Shown here one piece after another: positions 47,548 to 58,680 of a stretch of DNA of 64,000 nucleotides. The DNA comes from Homarus americanus (taxonomy: Eukaryota > Arthropoda > Malacostraca > Decapoda > Nephropidae), in assembly GCF_018991925.1 (NCBI RefSeq), contig NW_024720711.1, positions 4,182,596 to 4,246,595 of the forward strand. The letters run 5' to 3'. Position 1 is the stretch's first letter. Each line of letters begins with the position of its first letter. The notes below the pieces were generated by a model. It was given only the letters and a program-made list of their open reading frames with translations. It did not search any database and was not told the origin of the DNA. The translations under genes and the position numbers were made by a program.

Positions 47548-47683
47548 GACATGGACGGTGGTAAGGTTGATGACCGGGCGCGCTCCCCCACCACCAACTT
47601 CCTGCTGCCATCTGCACCGCCCTTCGCTCCCACACCCTCAAGGAATGGCAAGACCCACGTTCAGTTCCTCACCCACAGTCCTG
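47548..47683 (+). CDS. Membrane protein exon E, cytoplasmic tail (45 codons + 1 base)
   Basis: The acceptor is CTTTTTTCCAG and the donor is CTG/GTATGT. Starting in phase 0 it encodes DMDGGKVDDRARSPTTNF, then LLPSAPPFAPTPSRNG and KTHVQFLTHSP, and leaves one base (G) for the next codon. Hydrophilic and Pro/Ser-rich, it continues the tail of exon D. KTHVQFLTH echoes RRTVTFLDH of exon D (V-x-F-L-x-H), perhaps an internal duplication of a short linear motif. The exon is clearly GC-rich in an AT-rich setting. The phase-1 end pairs exactly with exon F, which is the best single piece of evidence that E and F belong together. Confidence 0.7.
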
Positions 47684-47844
47684 GTATGTTCACTTGTTTA
47701 CATTCTGACGTTTACCTTCAGAGACTCGGCGGTTAATATATCAGTCTGTTTAGATGTCTGAATGTAGTCTTCCTGTCTAAAAGTCTACCTTCTTGTCCAG
47801 ATGTCTTGTCTGTCTATCATTCAACCTTAGCTCAACTGCCTTTT

Positions 47845-49640
47845 TGTGTAGCTAACCTCCCTTTTTACCTGTTGCCTGTCTTTGAGCCGTTTGTTAATAC
47901 ACTTAAAAAATTTGCCTATGATGCCAGGTACTGTACCTGTATCTTATAGGCTAGCCATGCATGTGGGACCGTCAAACACCTTAGAAAAATCAGTGTACTG
48001 TACAACACATCTACTGGTAAACCTTGGCCCACACAGTCTGTTATCATTTCAAAGAAAATGAGTAAGTTTGTTTGATATGATTTCATCTCCATGAAACCAA
48101 GTAATGTTGTGATGCGTTGATAAGACCGAGTTCAAATAGGTGTTGGATGATGGCGTCCCTGAGAATTTTCTCGTTAGTTTGCATATATGGGATGTTAGGC
48201 TGATCAGCCTGTAGTTTTTTGCTTCACTTTTTCTATCTTTCTTGTACAGTATACTGGGGTGACACTACAGTACAGTACAGGGTAGTTGATTTCCAGTCCC
48301 GAGGTGCCTTTCCTTGATCCAAAGATGTCTTAGTGGATTGCAAATTCTGTTTGCCACCTTGGTGTGTGCTCTGTCCACTACAGGGGCTTTGAATTCTTTC
48401 AAGCTAGCTGATTTTCATTTTGATGATATCGTCTGTAATTGTGCTGTCTCTCTCTTAATTCATTATACACACCTGAGGTATACAACTCCTGAGTACTGAC
48501 ATGTTATCCATTGTCTCTTGTGTGAAAACTGATACAAAATAATCATTTAGGGCACATGCTTTCTATCTGTCATCCTCCAGGGCCACATTGTTTTCGACTA
48601 TTAGATGGCCTTGGTTTTCGTTTTGCTCTTGGTTTATGCATAAAGAGACTTGGGATCTTTTGTAATATTTTGGACTAATTTCTTCTCGAAGTGCCGTTTG
48701 GCTGATCTAATTTCTTGATTGGTCACATCGTTCCCTCCCTTAACCGTTGATTCTTGATGAGTTAATGGGGCTGGAACATGTAAAAGTATATAGGGTTTTT
48801 AGTAGAGAAACCCAACTGTCTTTTCCTAATTTACTAGGGGAATATTTGTTATATAATTCCAAGTGTATATCACCGTAACTTAATCAATGTAGCTATGAGT
48901 GTTAAATGAGGCCGGAGGCTATCTTATAGTAGCTCTGCTAAATACGTCCGATTGATGTGAGACTGGGAGTGATCTGACTCGCTAGCCGGCTTCTATTAGC
49001 TGACCTAACATTTAAGGGCCACACCTCAAGGGTGGAACCTACCCCTCACGTGATGTGAGCATGTCACCTCATAGCCAGTGTAAAGTTACAGGGGGTGATA
49101 TGATTATATAAGCTTAATGTACTATCCCACATTTATATAAACACTAAGGGGCTAATACAACATTTAGGGCTCTTTCATATGCAGTACTACATAATCCGTA
49201 TGATGTGTTGTGAGCCAGTCTTTCTTTCACAGCTGGTATTTTCTTTGCAGGCTTTCCTGAACTTATGAGTCGTCCATCTGGTGTTATTTACTCTCTTGCT
49301 TGTTTTCCAGAGTGTACATTCTCTTACAGTTATCTCAAGGATTTCCAAGAAGTCTTGCAGTAATTCATCTGTCTGTTTCCATTTTAACAATGGCCCCCCC
49401 CCCCTCCCCATTAATTCTCTGTAGTTTGTTCCTCATGAGCTAGTATTCTCCATGGTTGTGTTGCGTGGTCAAGGAAGTCTTCTCCCTCACTTTTTGTGGT
49501 AAGATTCAGCCAGTTTATCATCTTGTAATTAAAAATCTCCCATGATGAGAGCTTTTGCTCTGGATGACTTTGTGAAAATCTACTACTGATTAAAAGGCTG
49601 TCATTCTAGATGGCCCATTAATTCCTTAGGGTTTGCCACA
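47845..49640 (-). mobile_element. Old, broken LINE (element 4)
   Basis: No single long frame survives, but conserved LINE blocks can be read in order on the - strand. They are an endonuclease piece (ALIMGDF near 49545, then TTKSEGEDFLDH), a post-endonuclease segment (about 49187-49411) and the linker SAKRHFEKKL...KDPKSLYA (about 48640-48730). RT pieces NYRLISLTSHICKL (about 48180-48230) and TDFSKVFD with GIIGKFFKCI (about 47905-48000) follow. Stops and frameshifts separate them. An unrelated-looking block (48775-49190) splits the endonuclease part from the linker. Much more decayed than the other LINEs here. Confidence 0.72.
48775..49190. mobile_element. Unclassified insertion splitting LINE element 4
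   Basis: Sequence without LINE similarity lies between the endonuclease and linker parts of element 4, where about 415 bp are unexplained. It contains AAGGGCCACACCTCAAGG and GTGAGCATGTCACC. I could not identify terminal repeats. Confidence 0.35.
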
Positions 49641-49861
49641 CTTATTAATTTCACAATGTAGGGTCTGCCAGGCTACTTAAGTTATCAAAAATATAGTTGG
49701 GATCGGCCATGTTTGTGAACTACAAAGTTGAGGATCTTAGCTTATTAAATACTTAACTGAAGTTCTTTCAGTCTTGTTAATAATTGAGGATTTGCTAAGC
49801 TCATTGGCATGATCTTTACTTAATTGGAGCCTGCCAAGGTTACCCAGTACAGCACAGTAGT
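49610..49861. repeat. Decayed satellite, left part
   Basis: Words such as GGTCTGCCAGGCTACTTAA, GGTTTGCCACACTTATTAA and GGAGCCTGCCAAGG recur with a period of about 50-60 bp. The same words appear at 52530-52850 on the other side of LINE element 3 and form the core of the 52850-54256 minisatellite. Confidence 0.6.
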
Positions 49862-50039
49862 TAAGAACATAAGAACATAAGAAAATAAGGAGTCTGCAAT
49901 AGGCCGGTTGGCCTGTGCATGGCAGCTCCTGTCGAGAGTTACTACCACTCTCTATCATCCATGAATCTATCTAGCCTCCTTTTGAAACTTTCCAGAGTTC
50001 CCGCACTTACTACAAAGTTGCTAAGCTTGTTCCACTCGT

Positions 50040-50642
50040 CTACCACTTATTTGTGAACCAGTTTCTTCCTATCTCCCTCCTAAACCTAAACTTATCCAAC
50101 TTGAATCCGTTGCTCCGAGTCCTATCCTGCTCGGATATTATAAGAACTTTATCTATATCCCCTTTATTGATTCCTTTCACCCACTTAAATACTTCTATCA
50201 TATCTCCCCGCACTCTTCGTCTTTCTAGGGAATGCAAGTTAAGTTTCTTTAACCTATCCTGATATGGAAGGTTTCTAAGTCCCGGAATCATTTTTGTCAT
50301 TCTTCGCTGCACCGACTCTAGTGAATTTATATCCATTCTATAATAGGGGCACCAGAACTGAACCGCATAATCGAGGTGCGGCCTGACTATAGCAAGATAT
50401 AGTTGCAATAAGACCTCTGCACTCTTGTTACTTACACTTCTAGATATAAAACCCAATACTCTGTTTGCCTTATTTCGAACATTAACGCACTGTTTTCTAG
50501 GTCGTATGTCCGGGCTTACAAGTACCCCTAGGTCTCTTTCACAAGTTGACTTCTCTAGGTTGATGTTGTTAAGGCTGTATACATTATAAGTATTTGTTCT
50601 TCCAATATTAAGTACGCTGCACTTGCTGGTGTTGAATTTCAT
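50040..50642 (-). pseudogene. LINE element 3: RT thumb and C-terminal part
   Basis: The frame encodes MKFNTSKCSVLNIGRTNTY, CERDLGVLVSPDI, LYLAIVRPHLDYAVQFWCPY, LHSLERRRVRGDMIEVFKW and KFRFRREIGRNWF, then ends in a stop where a frameshift has occurred. Further C-terminal blocks continue in another frame. Very similar in block content to element 2, so the two belong to the same family or close relatives. Confidence 0.88.
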
Positions 50643-51366
50643 TTGCCATTTTTCAGACCACCCCTGCAGTTTATTTAGATCCTCCTGTAATGCATTTGCA
50701 TCCTGCCCTGAATTAATTTAAGTCAGCCTCTATTTTTGGTGTCATCCGCAAACTTGCTTATGTCACTGCTGATCCCAGTATCTAGATCTTTTATGTAGAT
50801 TATGAACAAGAGTGGGCCTAGTACTGACCCCTGGGGAACCCCACTGGTTACACGGCCCCACTCAGATTTAACACCATCTACCTGACCCTCTGCGTTCTAT
50901 GCGGTGAGCCATGATTTTATCCAATTTAAAACTTTCCCCTCGACACCATGAGCCTTAATTTTTCTCAGAAGCCTCTGATGCGTACTCTGTCAAATGCTTT
51001 GCTAAAGTCTAAGTAAATAACATCGTAATTTTCGTCATTATCTACTACCTCGAAGACTTTCCTAAAAAACGTTAGCAGATTTGTTAGACAAGATTTTCCC
51101 TTTGTAAACCCATGTTGAGAGTCGTAGATTAATTTGCTTTTCTCTAGATGCGATCGGATGCTATCTGCTATAATTGATTCAAGAAATTTCCCCACTACTG
51201 ACGTCAAACTGATCGGCCGGTAATTTGACGCTGACGCTCTGTCTCCCTTTTTGAATATGGGTACTACATATGCCTGTTTCCACAAGTCTGGCACAACTCC
51301 AGTGTCTAATGATTTTGTAAATAAGTTTACGAGGGGTCCGCTAATCTGTTCCCTACACTCTTTCAA
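50643..51366 (-). pseudogene. LINE element 3: RT palm with catalytic motifs
   Basis: The upstream part (50965-51366) encodes GPLVNLFTKSLDTG, NYRPISLTSVVGKFLES, QHGFTKGKSCLTNLL and the first catalytic motif YLDFSKAFD. The remainder, in shifted frames, keeps [12 protein letters not shown] (about 50800-50840) and FADD (50741-50752). The catalytic aspartates are therefore still encoded, but not in one frame. Confidence 0.85.
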
Positions 51367-51784
51367 GACACAAGGGAAAATTTCATCCAGCCCTGGGGAT
51401 TTTGTTTTCTTCAGTTTATTTATCTTCTTAAGAACATCCTCTTTTCTGATAGTGATATTCTTTATTTCTCTTCTTCCTTTCCCTTAAGTATCAGTTCCAC
51501 CTCTGGAATTTCAAAGCAAATTTCTTCTGTGAAAACTGATAAGAAGTAGCTGTTCAATGCTTTGCTTATTTCTTCACTTCCATTTATCACTTCTCCTCTC
51601 CCTGACTTTAAAGGCCCAACTTTGTCCTTGACCTTTGTCCTATATACCTGGAAAAATCCCTTGGGATTCGCCTTGGATTCTCTTGCTATTTTGATTTCAT
51701 AGTCTCTCTTTGCTTTCCTTACATTTTTCTTAACATTCCTAGATAGTTCATTATACCTATTTCTGAGCTGCTCCTCCCCTCCCT
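51367..51784 (-). pseudogene. LINE element 3: linker between endonuclease and RT, broken
   Basis: No long frame is present, but LINE linker words (AKESKANPKGF and FQVYRTKVKD-type) can be read between about 51590 and 51720. The AT/CT composition of the flanking segments suggests small indels. Confidence 0.6.
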
Positions 51785-52500
51785 TTAATTTCTTATACAG
51801 TATATTCCTTTCTTTATTCCTATGTCATGTTTAAGTTTTCTGGTCATCCACCTTGGCTCATTCTTATTTGACCTAATTTTTCTGTATGGTATATTTTGTT
51901 CTTGTGTTTTATGTAGTATATTAGTGAATATATTATAGTCATGATCAATTGTTGTGTCATCTATGACCTCATCCCTTCCTACTGGGGACTGACGTGACTG
52001 TTCCCAGGTGACCTCACCTAGGTACCTTCTTAACCCCTGATAATCTGCCAACCGAAAGTTTGGGACTCTGACCATATTGTCATTGTTTTTCGTTTCCCAA
52101 TTTAGGGTGAACCTCATTTCTCTGTGATCACTGTTACCTAGTTCTTCCCCTTCTGTGATATCTCTGATAATATTTTCTTTATTTGTTAATACTAGGTCTA
52201 ATATATTGTCACCTCTAGTAGGTTCTGTAATTAGTCGTTTCAAAAAATTGTCCTGTACTGTGTCTAGGAAGTCTTCAGATTCATAGTCGCCTACAATGTT
52301 GTCCCAGTCAATATTTCTGAAGTTGAAATCCCCCATAATGCATAGGTTGTTATATTTTGCTGCCCTACTCATTTCCTGCCATATGGGCTGAGCTGCTTCT
52401 TTGCCAAGACTTGGGGGGCCTGTAAATCACTCCCATAATTAGTTTTTCTCTTCCTTCCGTGATTTCTACCCACACAGACTCGGTTCCTATTTCACCCTTT
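51785..52500 (-). pseudogene. LINE element 3: endonuclease domain, N-truncated
   Basis: The frame encodes an apurinic-type endonuclease half: LIMGVIYRPP upstream in an adjacent frame (about 52400-52445), then NNLCIMGDFNFRNIDW, ITEPTRGDNILDLVLTN and GNSDHREMRFTL with the catalytic SDH. These are the conserved C-terminal motifs (GDFN, LDLVLTN, SDH) of LINE endonucleases that nick target DNA. The N-terminal half is missing. Confidence 0.87.
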
Positions 52501-52529
52501 ATTGAATTACAGTATTAATACAACATTTT

Positions 52530-52850
52530 AATGTATCCTAGTTGTTTGTATCGGTGGTCTGTCTTGTTTATTAATCACATAATTGGAAGTCTACCAGACT
52601 CATTACTATATTTGTTTGTTTTTTTTAATTTAGGGTATGCCAGGTTAATTGGGTTATTAATTACATAGTCTGTCTGGCTTATTAGATACTGTATTTAAAA
52701 TTGTACAGTATTGTCTAATTGGTTGGCATGATAATTGCATAGTTAGGGGCAAGGATGCTAATTAATATATTTAAAGGGTCTGCCAGCCTACTTAGTTCGT
52801 ATCTGCCAACCTTCTTTACTTGGGATCTGTCAGAAATGAGAGTCGGTTTA
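52530..52850. repeat. Decayed satellite, right part
   Basis: GGTCTGTCTTGTTTATTAATCACATAATT and GTCTGTCTGGCTTATTAG-like words (each given here only in part as recurring elements) continue the satellite seen left of LINE element 3. It becomes more regular towards 52850. Confidence 0.55.
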
Positions 52851-54256
52851 CCAGTCTGCCAGGCTTATTACCGTAGTTACTAGTCTGCCAGGATATCACC
52901 GTAGTTACTAATCTGCCAGGCTTATTACCGTAGTTACTAGTCTGCCAGGCTTATTACCGTAGTTACTAGTCTGCCAGGCTTATTACCGTAGTTACTAGTC
53001 TGCCAGGCTTATTACCGTAGTTACTAGTCTGCCAGGCTTATACATCAGAGAAGTTACCAGTCTGCCAGTTTATTAATGTAGTTACTAGTCTGCCAGGATA
53101 TTACTGTAGTTACTAATCTGCCAGGGCTTATTACCGTAGTTACTAGTTACTAGTCCAGGCTTATTACCGTAGTTACTAGTCTGCCAGGCTTATTACCGTA
53201 GTTACTAGTCTGCCAGGCTTATTACCGAGTTACTAGTCTGCCAGGCTTATTACGTAGTTACTAGTCTGCCAGGCTTATTACGTAGTTACTAGTCTGCCAG
53301 GCTTATTACCGTAAGTTACTAGTCTGCCAGGCTTATTACCGTAGTTACTAGTCTGCCAGGATAGAGTTACGTCTGCCAGTTTATTACCGTAGTTACTAGT
53401 CTGCCAGGCTTATTACCGTAGGGTTACTTAGTCTGCCAGGCTTATTACGAGGTTACTAGTCTGCCAGGCTTTATTACTAGTCTGCCGGCTTGTTTTGTGT
53501 TACTAGTCTGCCAGGCTTATTACCGTAGTTACTAGTCTGCCAGGCTTATTAGTTACTAGTCTGTCAGGCTTATTAGTTACTAGTCTGCTAGGCTTATTTG
53601 TTACTAATCTACCAGGCTTATTAATTACTAGTCTGCTAGCCTTATTAGTTACTAGTCTGCCAGGCTTATTTGTTACTAGTCTACCAGGCTTATTAATTAC
53701 TAGTCTGCTAGGCTTATTAGTTACTAGTCTGCTAGGCTTATTAGTTACTAGTCTGCTAGGCTTATTAGTTATTAGTCTGTCAGGCTTATTAGTTTATAGT
53801 CTGCTAGGCTTGTTGGTTACTAGTCTGTCAGGCTTATTAGTTACTAGTCTGCCAGGATTGTTAGTTACTAGTCTGCAAGGCCTGTTAGTTACTAGTCTGC
53901 CAAGCTTGTTAGTTACTAGTCTGCAAGGCTTGTTAGTTACTTACTAATCTGCCGGGCTTGTTAGTTACTAATCTGCTAGGCTTGTTAGTTACTTACTTGT
54001 CTGCCAGGATTATTAGTTACTAGCCTGCCAGGCTTGTTAGTTACTAGTCTGCCAGGCTTGTTAGTTACTTACTAGTCTGGCAGGATTATTAGTTACTTGT
54101 CTGCCAGGACTATTAGTTATTAGTCTGCCAGTCTTGTTAGTTACTACTTTGCCAGGCTTGTTAGTTACTAGTCTGCCAGGCTTGTTAGTTACTTGACTGC
54201 CAACCTTATTAGTTGATTCTGCTAGACTTATTTGTTACTTGACTGTTATGCTTGCT
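52850..54256. repeat. 29-bp to 24-bp minisatellite (TAGTCTGCCAGG)
   Basis: The left half (to about 53510) has the 29-bp unit containing CTAGTCTGCCAGGCTTATTA plus CCGTAGTTA. The right half has a 24-bp unit lacking CCG and nearby bases (TTAGTTACTAGTCTGCCAGG). From about 53800 TTG replaces TTA at one place. Isolated copies continue to about 54440 (TGTCTGCCAGACTCC, GGTCTGCCAGGCTC). Confidence 0.93.
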
Positions 54257-54452
54257 GATAATACTTTGTCTCAGGCACATGTCACTTTGATTGGCTGTCT
54301 GCCAGACTCCTGAGTCATTACATTGATTCTACCCAACCTATTGCCTAACTGAATTAGTGGTCTGCCAGGCTCATTTGTAACTTAATTGGCTATAACAGGT
54401 TTGTTAGGTATTTATTTGGCTTTCTGCCAGAGTATCTAGCTGCCTGCTTTCT

Positions 54453-54487
<35 letters not shown>

Positions 54488-55255
54488 ATCCAGATGAGTT
54501 AATTATAATGTTTACCAGTTAGGCCAATGCTTTCATCTCCCAGAAGTCAAAGGCTTTAATAATCGGTATTTAATGGAAAATGGTCACGTGCAAAATCCTG
54601 GTGATTTTCTCCAGCATTACCAGACTTGATGACCTCCTCTGATGTTGGCAGCTTTACTTCTCATGATGAACTTTGGTATTGGTAAATAACCTCTAATATA
54701 GTACAGATATTGCAATTCTATTTACCATGGAGATTTGTGTTAGCACATTGCTCTTAATGGTATTTGTATTTCCTTATAGGAAATTTTATGTTGCTAAATT
54801 ACCTGTAATATTACCAGCCATCTAATCAGGGAAATTTAATTTACGAGTAACAAGTTAGTAACAGTAGTTTTACTTCCTGGGATCATTGTTTTGAATCCCA
54901 GGATAAAATAGTGTTGGTAAAGGCCCTACAGCATCCACAGTTTTATCCCTATGATTAAAAATACGTCTTTTACTTTTGTGTGACCAAAGTAACTGTACAG
55001 TAATAAGATTTTCACATTTATATGGATACAACCACTCATAAAAGCACTGCAACCTAGATGTTATTTTGCCTTAACTTTAAAACCCACTTAGTGTCCACTG
55101 TATTACAAATGTTACACATACTATAATCTGTTCACTCAAACCTTGCAACTGAAACCAAGGGTCAGTTTGTAGCAAGGCAACTGATTGGCTGACAGACAGA
55201 CAAGAGAAAAGTCACTACAGTACAGGTATTTAATCTATAAATTTATATTCTGATA

Positions 55256-56300
55256 CAGTCAGTTCTCCTATAACATCGTACTAGGTAGTTATGTTCCAGA
55301 GGAACATCACATTTTAGAAAACTGACATTATAGTAACTATTGATTCTATTGAAATTAAGGAGTTCGGGGGTAGTAGGTTTGAGAACACCAACACGACTGA
55401 CATTTTCTTTACAATTTGTTATATTATTGTTAGTTTTTGTGTGTTTTTATAGTAAATGTGTTTTACTTGGATATCATTCATTAATAGAATAAAAACATGA
55501 AAATGGGGGGAAAATGCATGTTACAGCTTATCAGTCTACATTGCTAAGTGAAAGAAAATGTAGCCATAAGGAATGATAATTATGAAATTAATGGAGTGAC
55601 TCGCTTACAGCTTTTAATGATAAAACCTTTTTAAACAAAACATTTCTAACCATAAGAAATGTAAATAAATTTATAAAAATGTTTGAGAGACAAATAATAC
55701 AGGTACAGGTATGTGGTAAAGCACAGTCGGTGATAACAGGTGATACATATGCAGGCTGAACAAAGACTGAGGCACGTGGGGTAACGTAACTTGGGTCGTC
55801 ACATCTGATTTTCCTGTCATTACCAGAAACGTTGAGATTCATTACCAAATTGAGTGTTTATATACCAATTTTTTAGCATACAGTACAGTAAAACATTTCT
55901 ATATAAAAGAAAACAGCAATTAACCTGATAGCTTAACTATATACAGTTTAACTGTAGTTAAGTTGTTTACACTGAATTAGTAATAATTCAGTCATAAAGG
56001 GCAGTGAAATCATCACACATGTTAACTGTGAATTTATTCAGGGGTAATACCAAACAAATTCCACTCATTACTAAATGGATTTTTCATTGACAAATTGCTG
56101 CAGTGGACAGCAACTAGGAGCATCCACCAGCTGCCTGTGTGACACTAAGTTGAGGCAGTTGCATAATCACTTATTCCAACTTCTGTTTACTCAGTCGCGT
56201 TATACCCAATTCACATCAGTGTTGTAAAAAAGTTCTCTAATACATTGACATGTCATAACCAATTCATGTTATGAAAACACATATTATAGAAGAATGACTG
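55256..56300. mobile_element. TIR-bounded non-autonomous DNA transposon (1045 bp)
   Basis: The left end reads CAGTCAGTTCTCCTATAACA, and the right end read inward on the other strand is CAGTCATTCTTCTATAATAT. Both are flanked by TA (55254-55255 and 56301-56302), the target duplication of the Tc1/mariner/pogo superfamily. Inside the ends GTTATG/CATAAC words also pair. No transposase frame is present. Many CpG-looking sites appear mutated, so the copy is old. Confidence 0.72.
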
Positions 56301-57054
56301 TATTTTAAGGATAAAAAATTTTAAGGATAACAATTCTGAGTTGATTTCTGAGAATTTCCAGATTTGGGGAAGTGAAAATTAGCTTGTGAAATGCTTTTGT
56401 TAACATAAATATCTAAGAAAACATGAACATGATGAACAAGTTCCAAGACATAAAATCCTCGCCCTGTGATGTGAAACATTGTGGTGGAGAATGTCACTGA
56501 AATTTGTTAATTTTTTTTCTAGTTTTCTTGAAGATACTGTGCAGTATTTATGTTACCAGAATATTTCACAAGCTAATTATAGCTTTTCCAAAGTGTGAAA
56601 ATTATCAGAGATTAACACAGAATAGTCATTATTCCTTAAAATATCAGAATATAAATACCCCGTACAATACAGTTTATTAAATACTAAAGAACTGTACTGA
56701 CTTTTCCCGTGTCTTTTTGCCAGCCAATCGGCTCCCTTGCTACAAAACTGACTTGAGGCCTCGGTTGCAAGGTCTGAGCGAACAGACTATAAATATACAC
56801 TATAAGAATAGCCACTGCATTCATTTTAAACTATCAAGAACAAATAATTCCTACTTTACAAATTTTGCATGTACATATGTAAAGTATGCACAATTTCTAA
56901 AGTAGGAATTATTTGCCATTGATGTGCAGATAGCAGTACATACTGTACTGTCCTTTTAAATCTAAGGCAAAAATATCCACAAACATAAAAGATAAAGAAA
57001 AACATAAAAAATAAAGAAAAATTCCCAGAATATTAACTCGTGTTGTTAATACAG

Positions 57055-57260
57055 TGCCAGAGACAAATCCAACAGAGATAGAGATAGATGCAGTAACAAG
57101 TGTATCCCTGGAAGAGACTGACAGCCCCAGGGTAGGACCCCGTGACCCTACTACACCTAGAGAGGTCACTCTCTCTTGTATCTCCTCTTCTGCCTCAATG
57201 GGTCCAGAGGCCACACCTCTCATTGAGCCAGAGTCTCCTGAAGAGGTGAACAGGTACTAA
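57055..57260 (+). CDS. Membrane protein terminal exon F (68 codons and stop)
   Basis: The acceptor is GTTAATACAG. The two leading bases TG join the G left by exon E to make a Val codon, then PETNPTEIEIDAVTSVS, LEETDSPRVGPRDPTTP, SCISSSASMGPEATPL and IEPESPEEVNRY, ending in TAA at 57258-57260. The segment is acidic and Ser/Thr/Pro-rich with SP and TP sites, typical of a disordered cytoplasmic C-terminus. AATAAA lies 20 bases after the stop. A CAG/GTACTA just before the stop could serve as a donor, so an alternative longer form cannot be excluded. The phase match to exon E and coding-like composition in a strongly AT-rich region support the call. Confidence 0.7.
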
Positions 57261-58515
57261 ATTCTCTTTTGATAAAGGAAATAAACTCACTATTAAAGTT
57301 TTCCTGAAGAAGTGGTAAGGTACTAAAGATTTCTGTTAAGGAATTTTTTCTTGTGTTATAAAAAATATACTGTACTTCATGCCATGAAGTAATTTTTGGG
57401 CAAGAAAGTTCTGTGTTTAAATTTAAAGTGAGTGAATGATGAACCAACCAGTGGAATTCCACATGAATGAGCAAAAAGTCATGAAATTCTTTAATAATTG
57501 CATCATCCCAACTGAGGTGAGTAAAGATTAATATAGTTACTAGTGAGATGCACTGTATCAGTGTTAGGTGGTCATATTACAGAAGACAGCAAGAAAAAAA
57601 TTAGGGTAAGTCAAAAGTAATTTTTTTGCTTATAATGAGGATTTCCAGAAATACTGTAACTGGAAGCCTTCATTTATATTCCCATAAATTGCTTGTTGAC
57701 ATTTCTGACATATCCAACCAGAGATTCACTAGTCATATGTATAAGTAATGTTCAGTGCTGCAGTGTTTGTGCATAATGAAAAGTGTTGAAAATATTTTTA
57801 AGATAATCCAAGAGATATATAGTAATTAAGAAGATTGGCTACACCTCTCAGGTAAGAGTGACGGGTCTTTTGCTGGATAAGCAAGGGTGTCCATGGACTA
57901 GTACCTTACATTAGTCAGATAAACCTCAGTTATCTCCTCTTGAGCACAAAATGACACACAGTAATAGTAATCTTTTGCAAAGCAAATCTCAAAATATTTA
58001 TTGCTGCTTATTTTTGCAATGATATTAATATATCAAGTACAGTGCTAAATTAAGTGCCAAAGGATGTACCCTTTCATATATAGAAACATAATCATCAGCA
58101 TTCACAGAAAAATTTTTGTCAAACAGATTTTAACCATTTGGATGTTACTGTACAAGAGTGGAAATATTTGCATGGATATCCCAGGGACCTTGTACCAGCA
58201 CCCCATGGCATTGACATAATATGTGAAGAAAGATGTTTTAGAAGGAAGTGTATTACTGTACATGTTACATTTTATCTGCATTAAAATAAGTTTACCAGAT
58301 GGTAGGCTTGTAAGCAGAAAGAATTTATTGATAAGCCAATGTCAACTTCAGAAGAAAAATCCCAAGGCAGCTTGGTGAAATACCTGTACACAGCTCCTGG
58401 TCTAGTTGATGATTGGTCTGTGGAGTTGCTCACACCAAAAGACTTTTAGTACACCTGCATTATAAGGAAAGGGGTCGTTACAACCTCACTCACCATCTCA
58501 TTGATGCCCCCGTCC
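57261..58515. other. Sequence downstream of the gene
   Basis: AT-rich. Near 57303 the words TTCCTGAAGAAGTGG and AAGGTACTAAA repeat, in diverged form, the end of exon F (TCCTGAAGAGGTGAACAGGTACTAAA region), a local duplication of about 65 bp period. Nothing else recognised. Confidence 0.5.
57280..57285 (+). promoter_or_regulatory. Candidate polyadenylation signal AATAAA
   Basis: AATAAA lies 20 bases after the stop of exon F. This would make a very short 3' UTR. Other ATTAAA/AATAAA words occur further downstream, so this site may not be the one used. Confidence 0.35.
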
Positions 58516-58680
58516 CCTTTTTTTTTTTTTACAACATTTGGGGTAGTACAGTAATAACAAAGAGGAATTCCAAACATTGGTTTACTTTTAGGTAATCCAG
58601 CAAATTGGGTACAGTACTTAAAAGTAGCTCGATGTTCGGGATTCCTCTTTGGAATTACTGTTCCGAATGTAAAAAAAAGG
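58516..58680. mobile_element. Small fold-back element (165 bp)
   Basis: The left arm (58516-58592; CCTTTT..., ACAGTAATAACAAAGAGG, AATTCCAAACAT) and the right arm (58617-58680) are inverted copies. On the other strand the right arm reads CCTTTTTTTTACATTCGG, ACAGTAATTCCAAAGAGG and AATCCCGAACAT. The loop is about 25 bp. It looks like a MITE or internally deleted transposon. Confidence 0.7.

Larger units (their letters stand above)
49862..52505 (-). mobile_element. LINE with endonuclease and RT (element 3)
   Basis: A nearly complete LINE ORF2-type body on the - strand covers the second half of the endonuclease, linker, RT and C-terminal domain. It is split into several frames by small frameshifts. 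The 3' end carries AAGAACATAAGAACATAAG on + (about 49863-49882), that is a TTATGTTC tail on -, the same type as element 2. The 5' end is truncated inside the endonuclease near 52505. It interrupts a decayed satellite whose sequence resumes on both sides. Confidence 0.88.
47684..57054 (+). other. Intron 5 (9.4 kb)
   Basis: It starts GTATGT and ends TTAATACAG. It contains two LINE relics on the - strand, a decayed satellite, a minisatellite and a TIR-bounded DNA transposon. The intervals 54490-55250 and 56305-57050 hold nothing I recognise. Confidence 0.6.
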
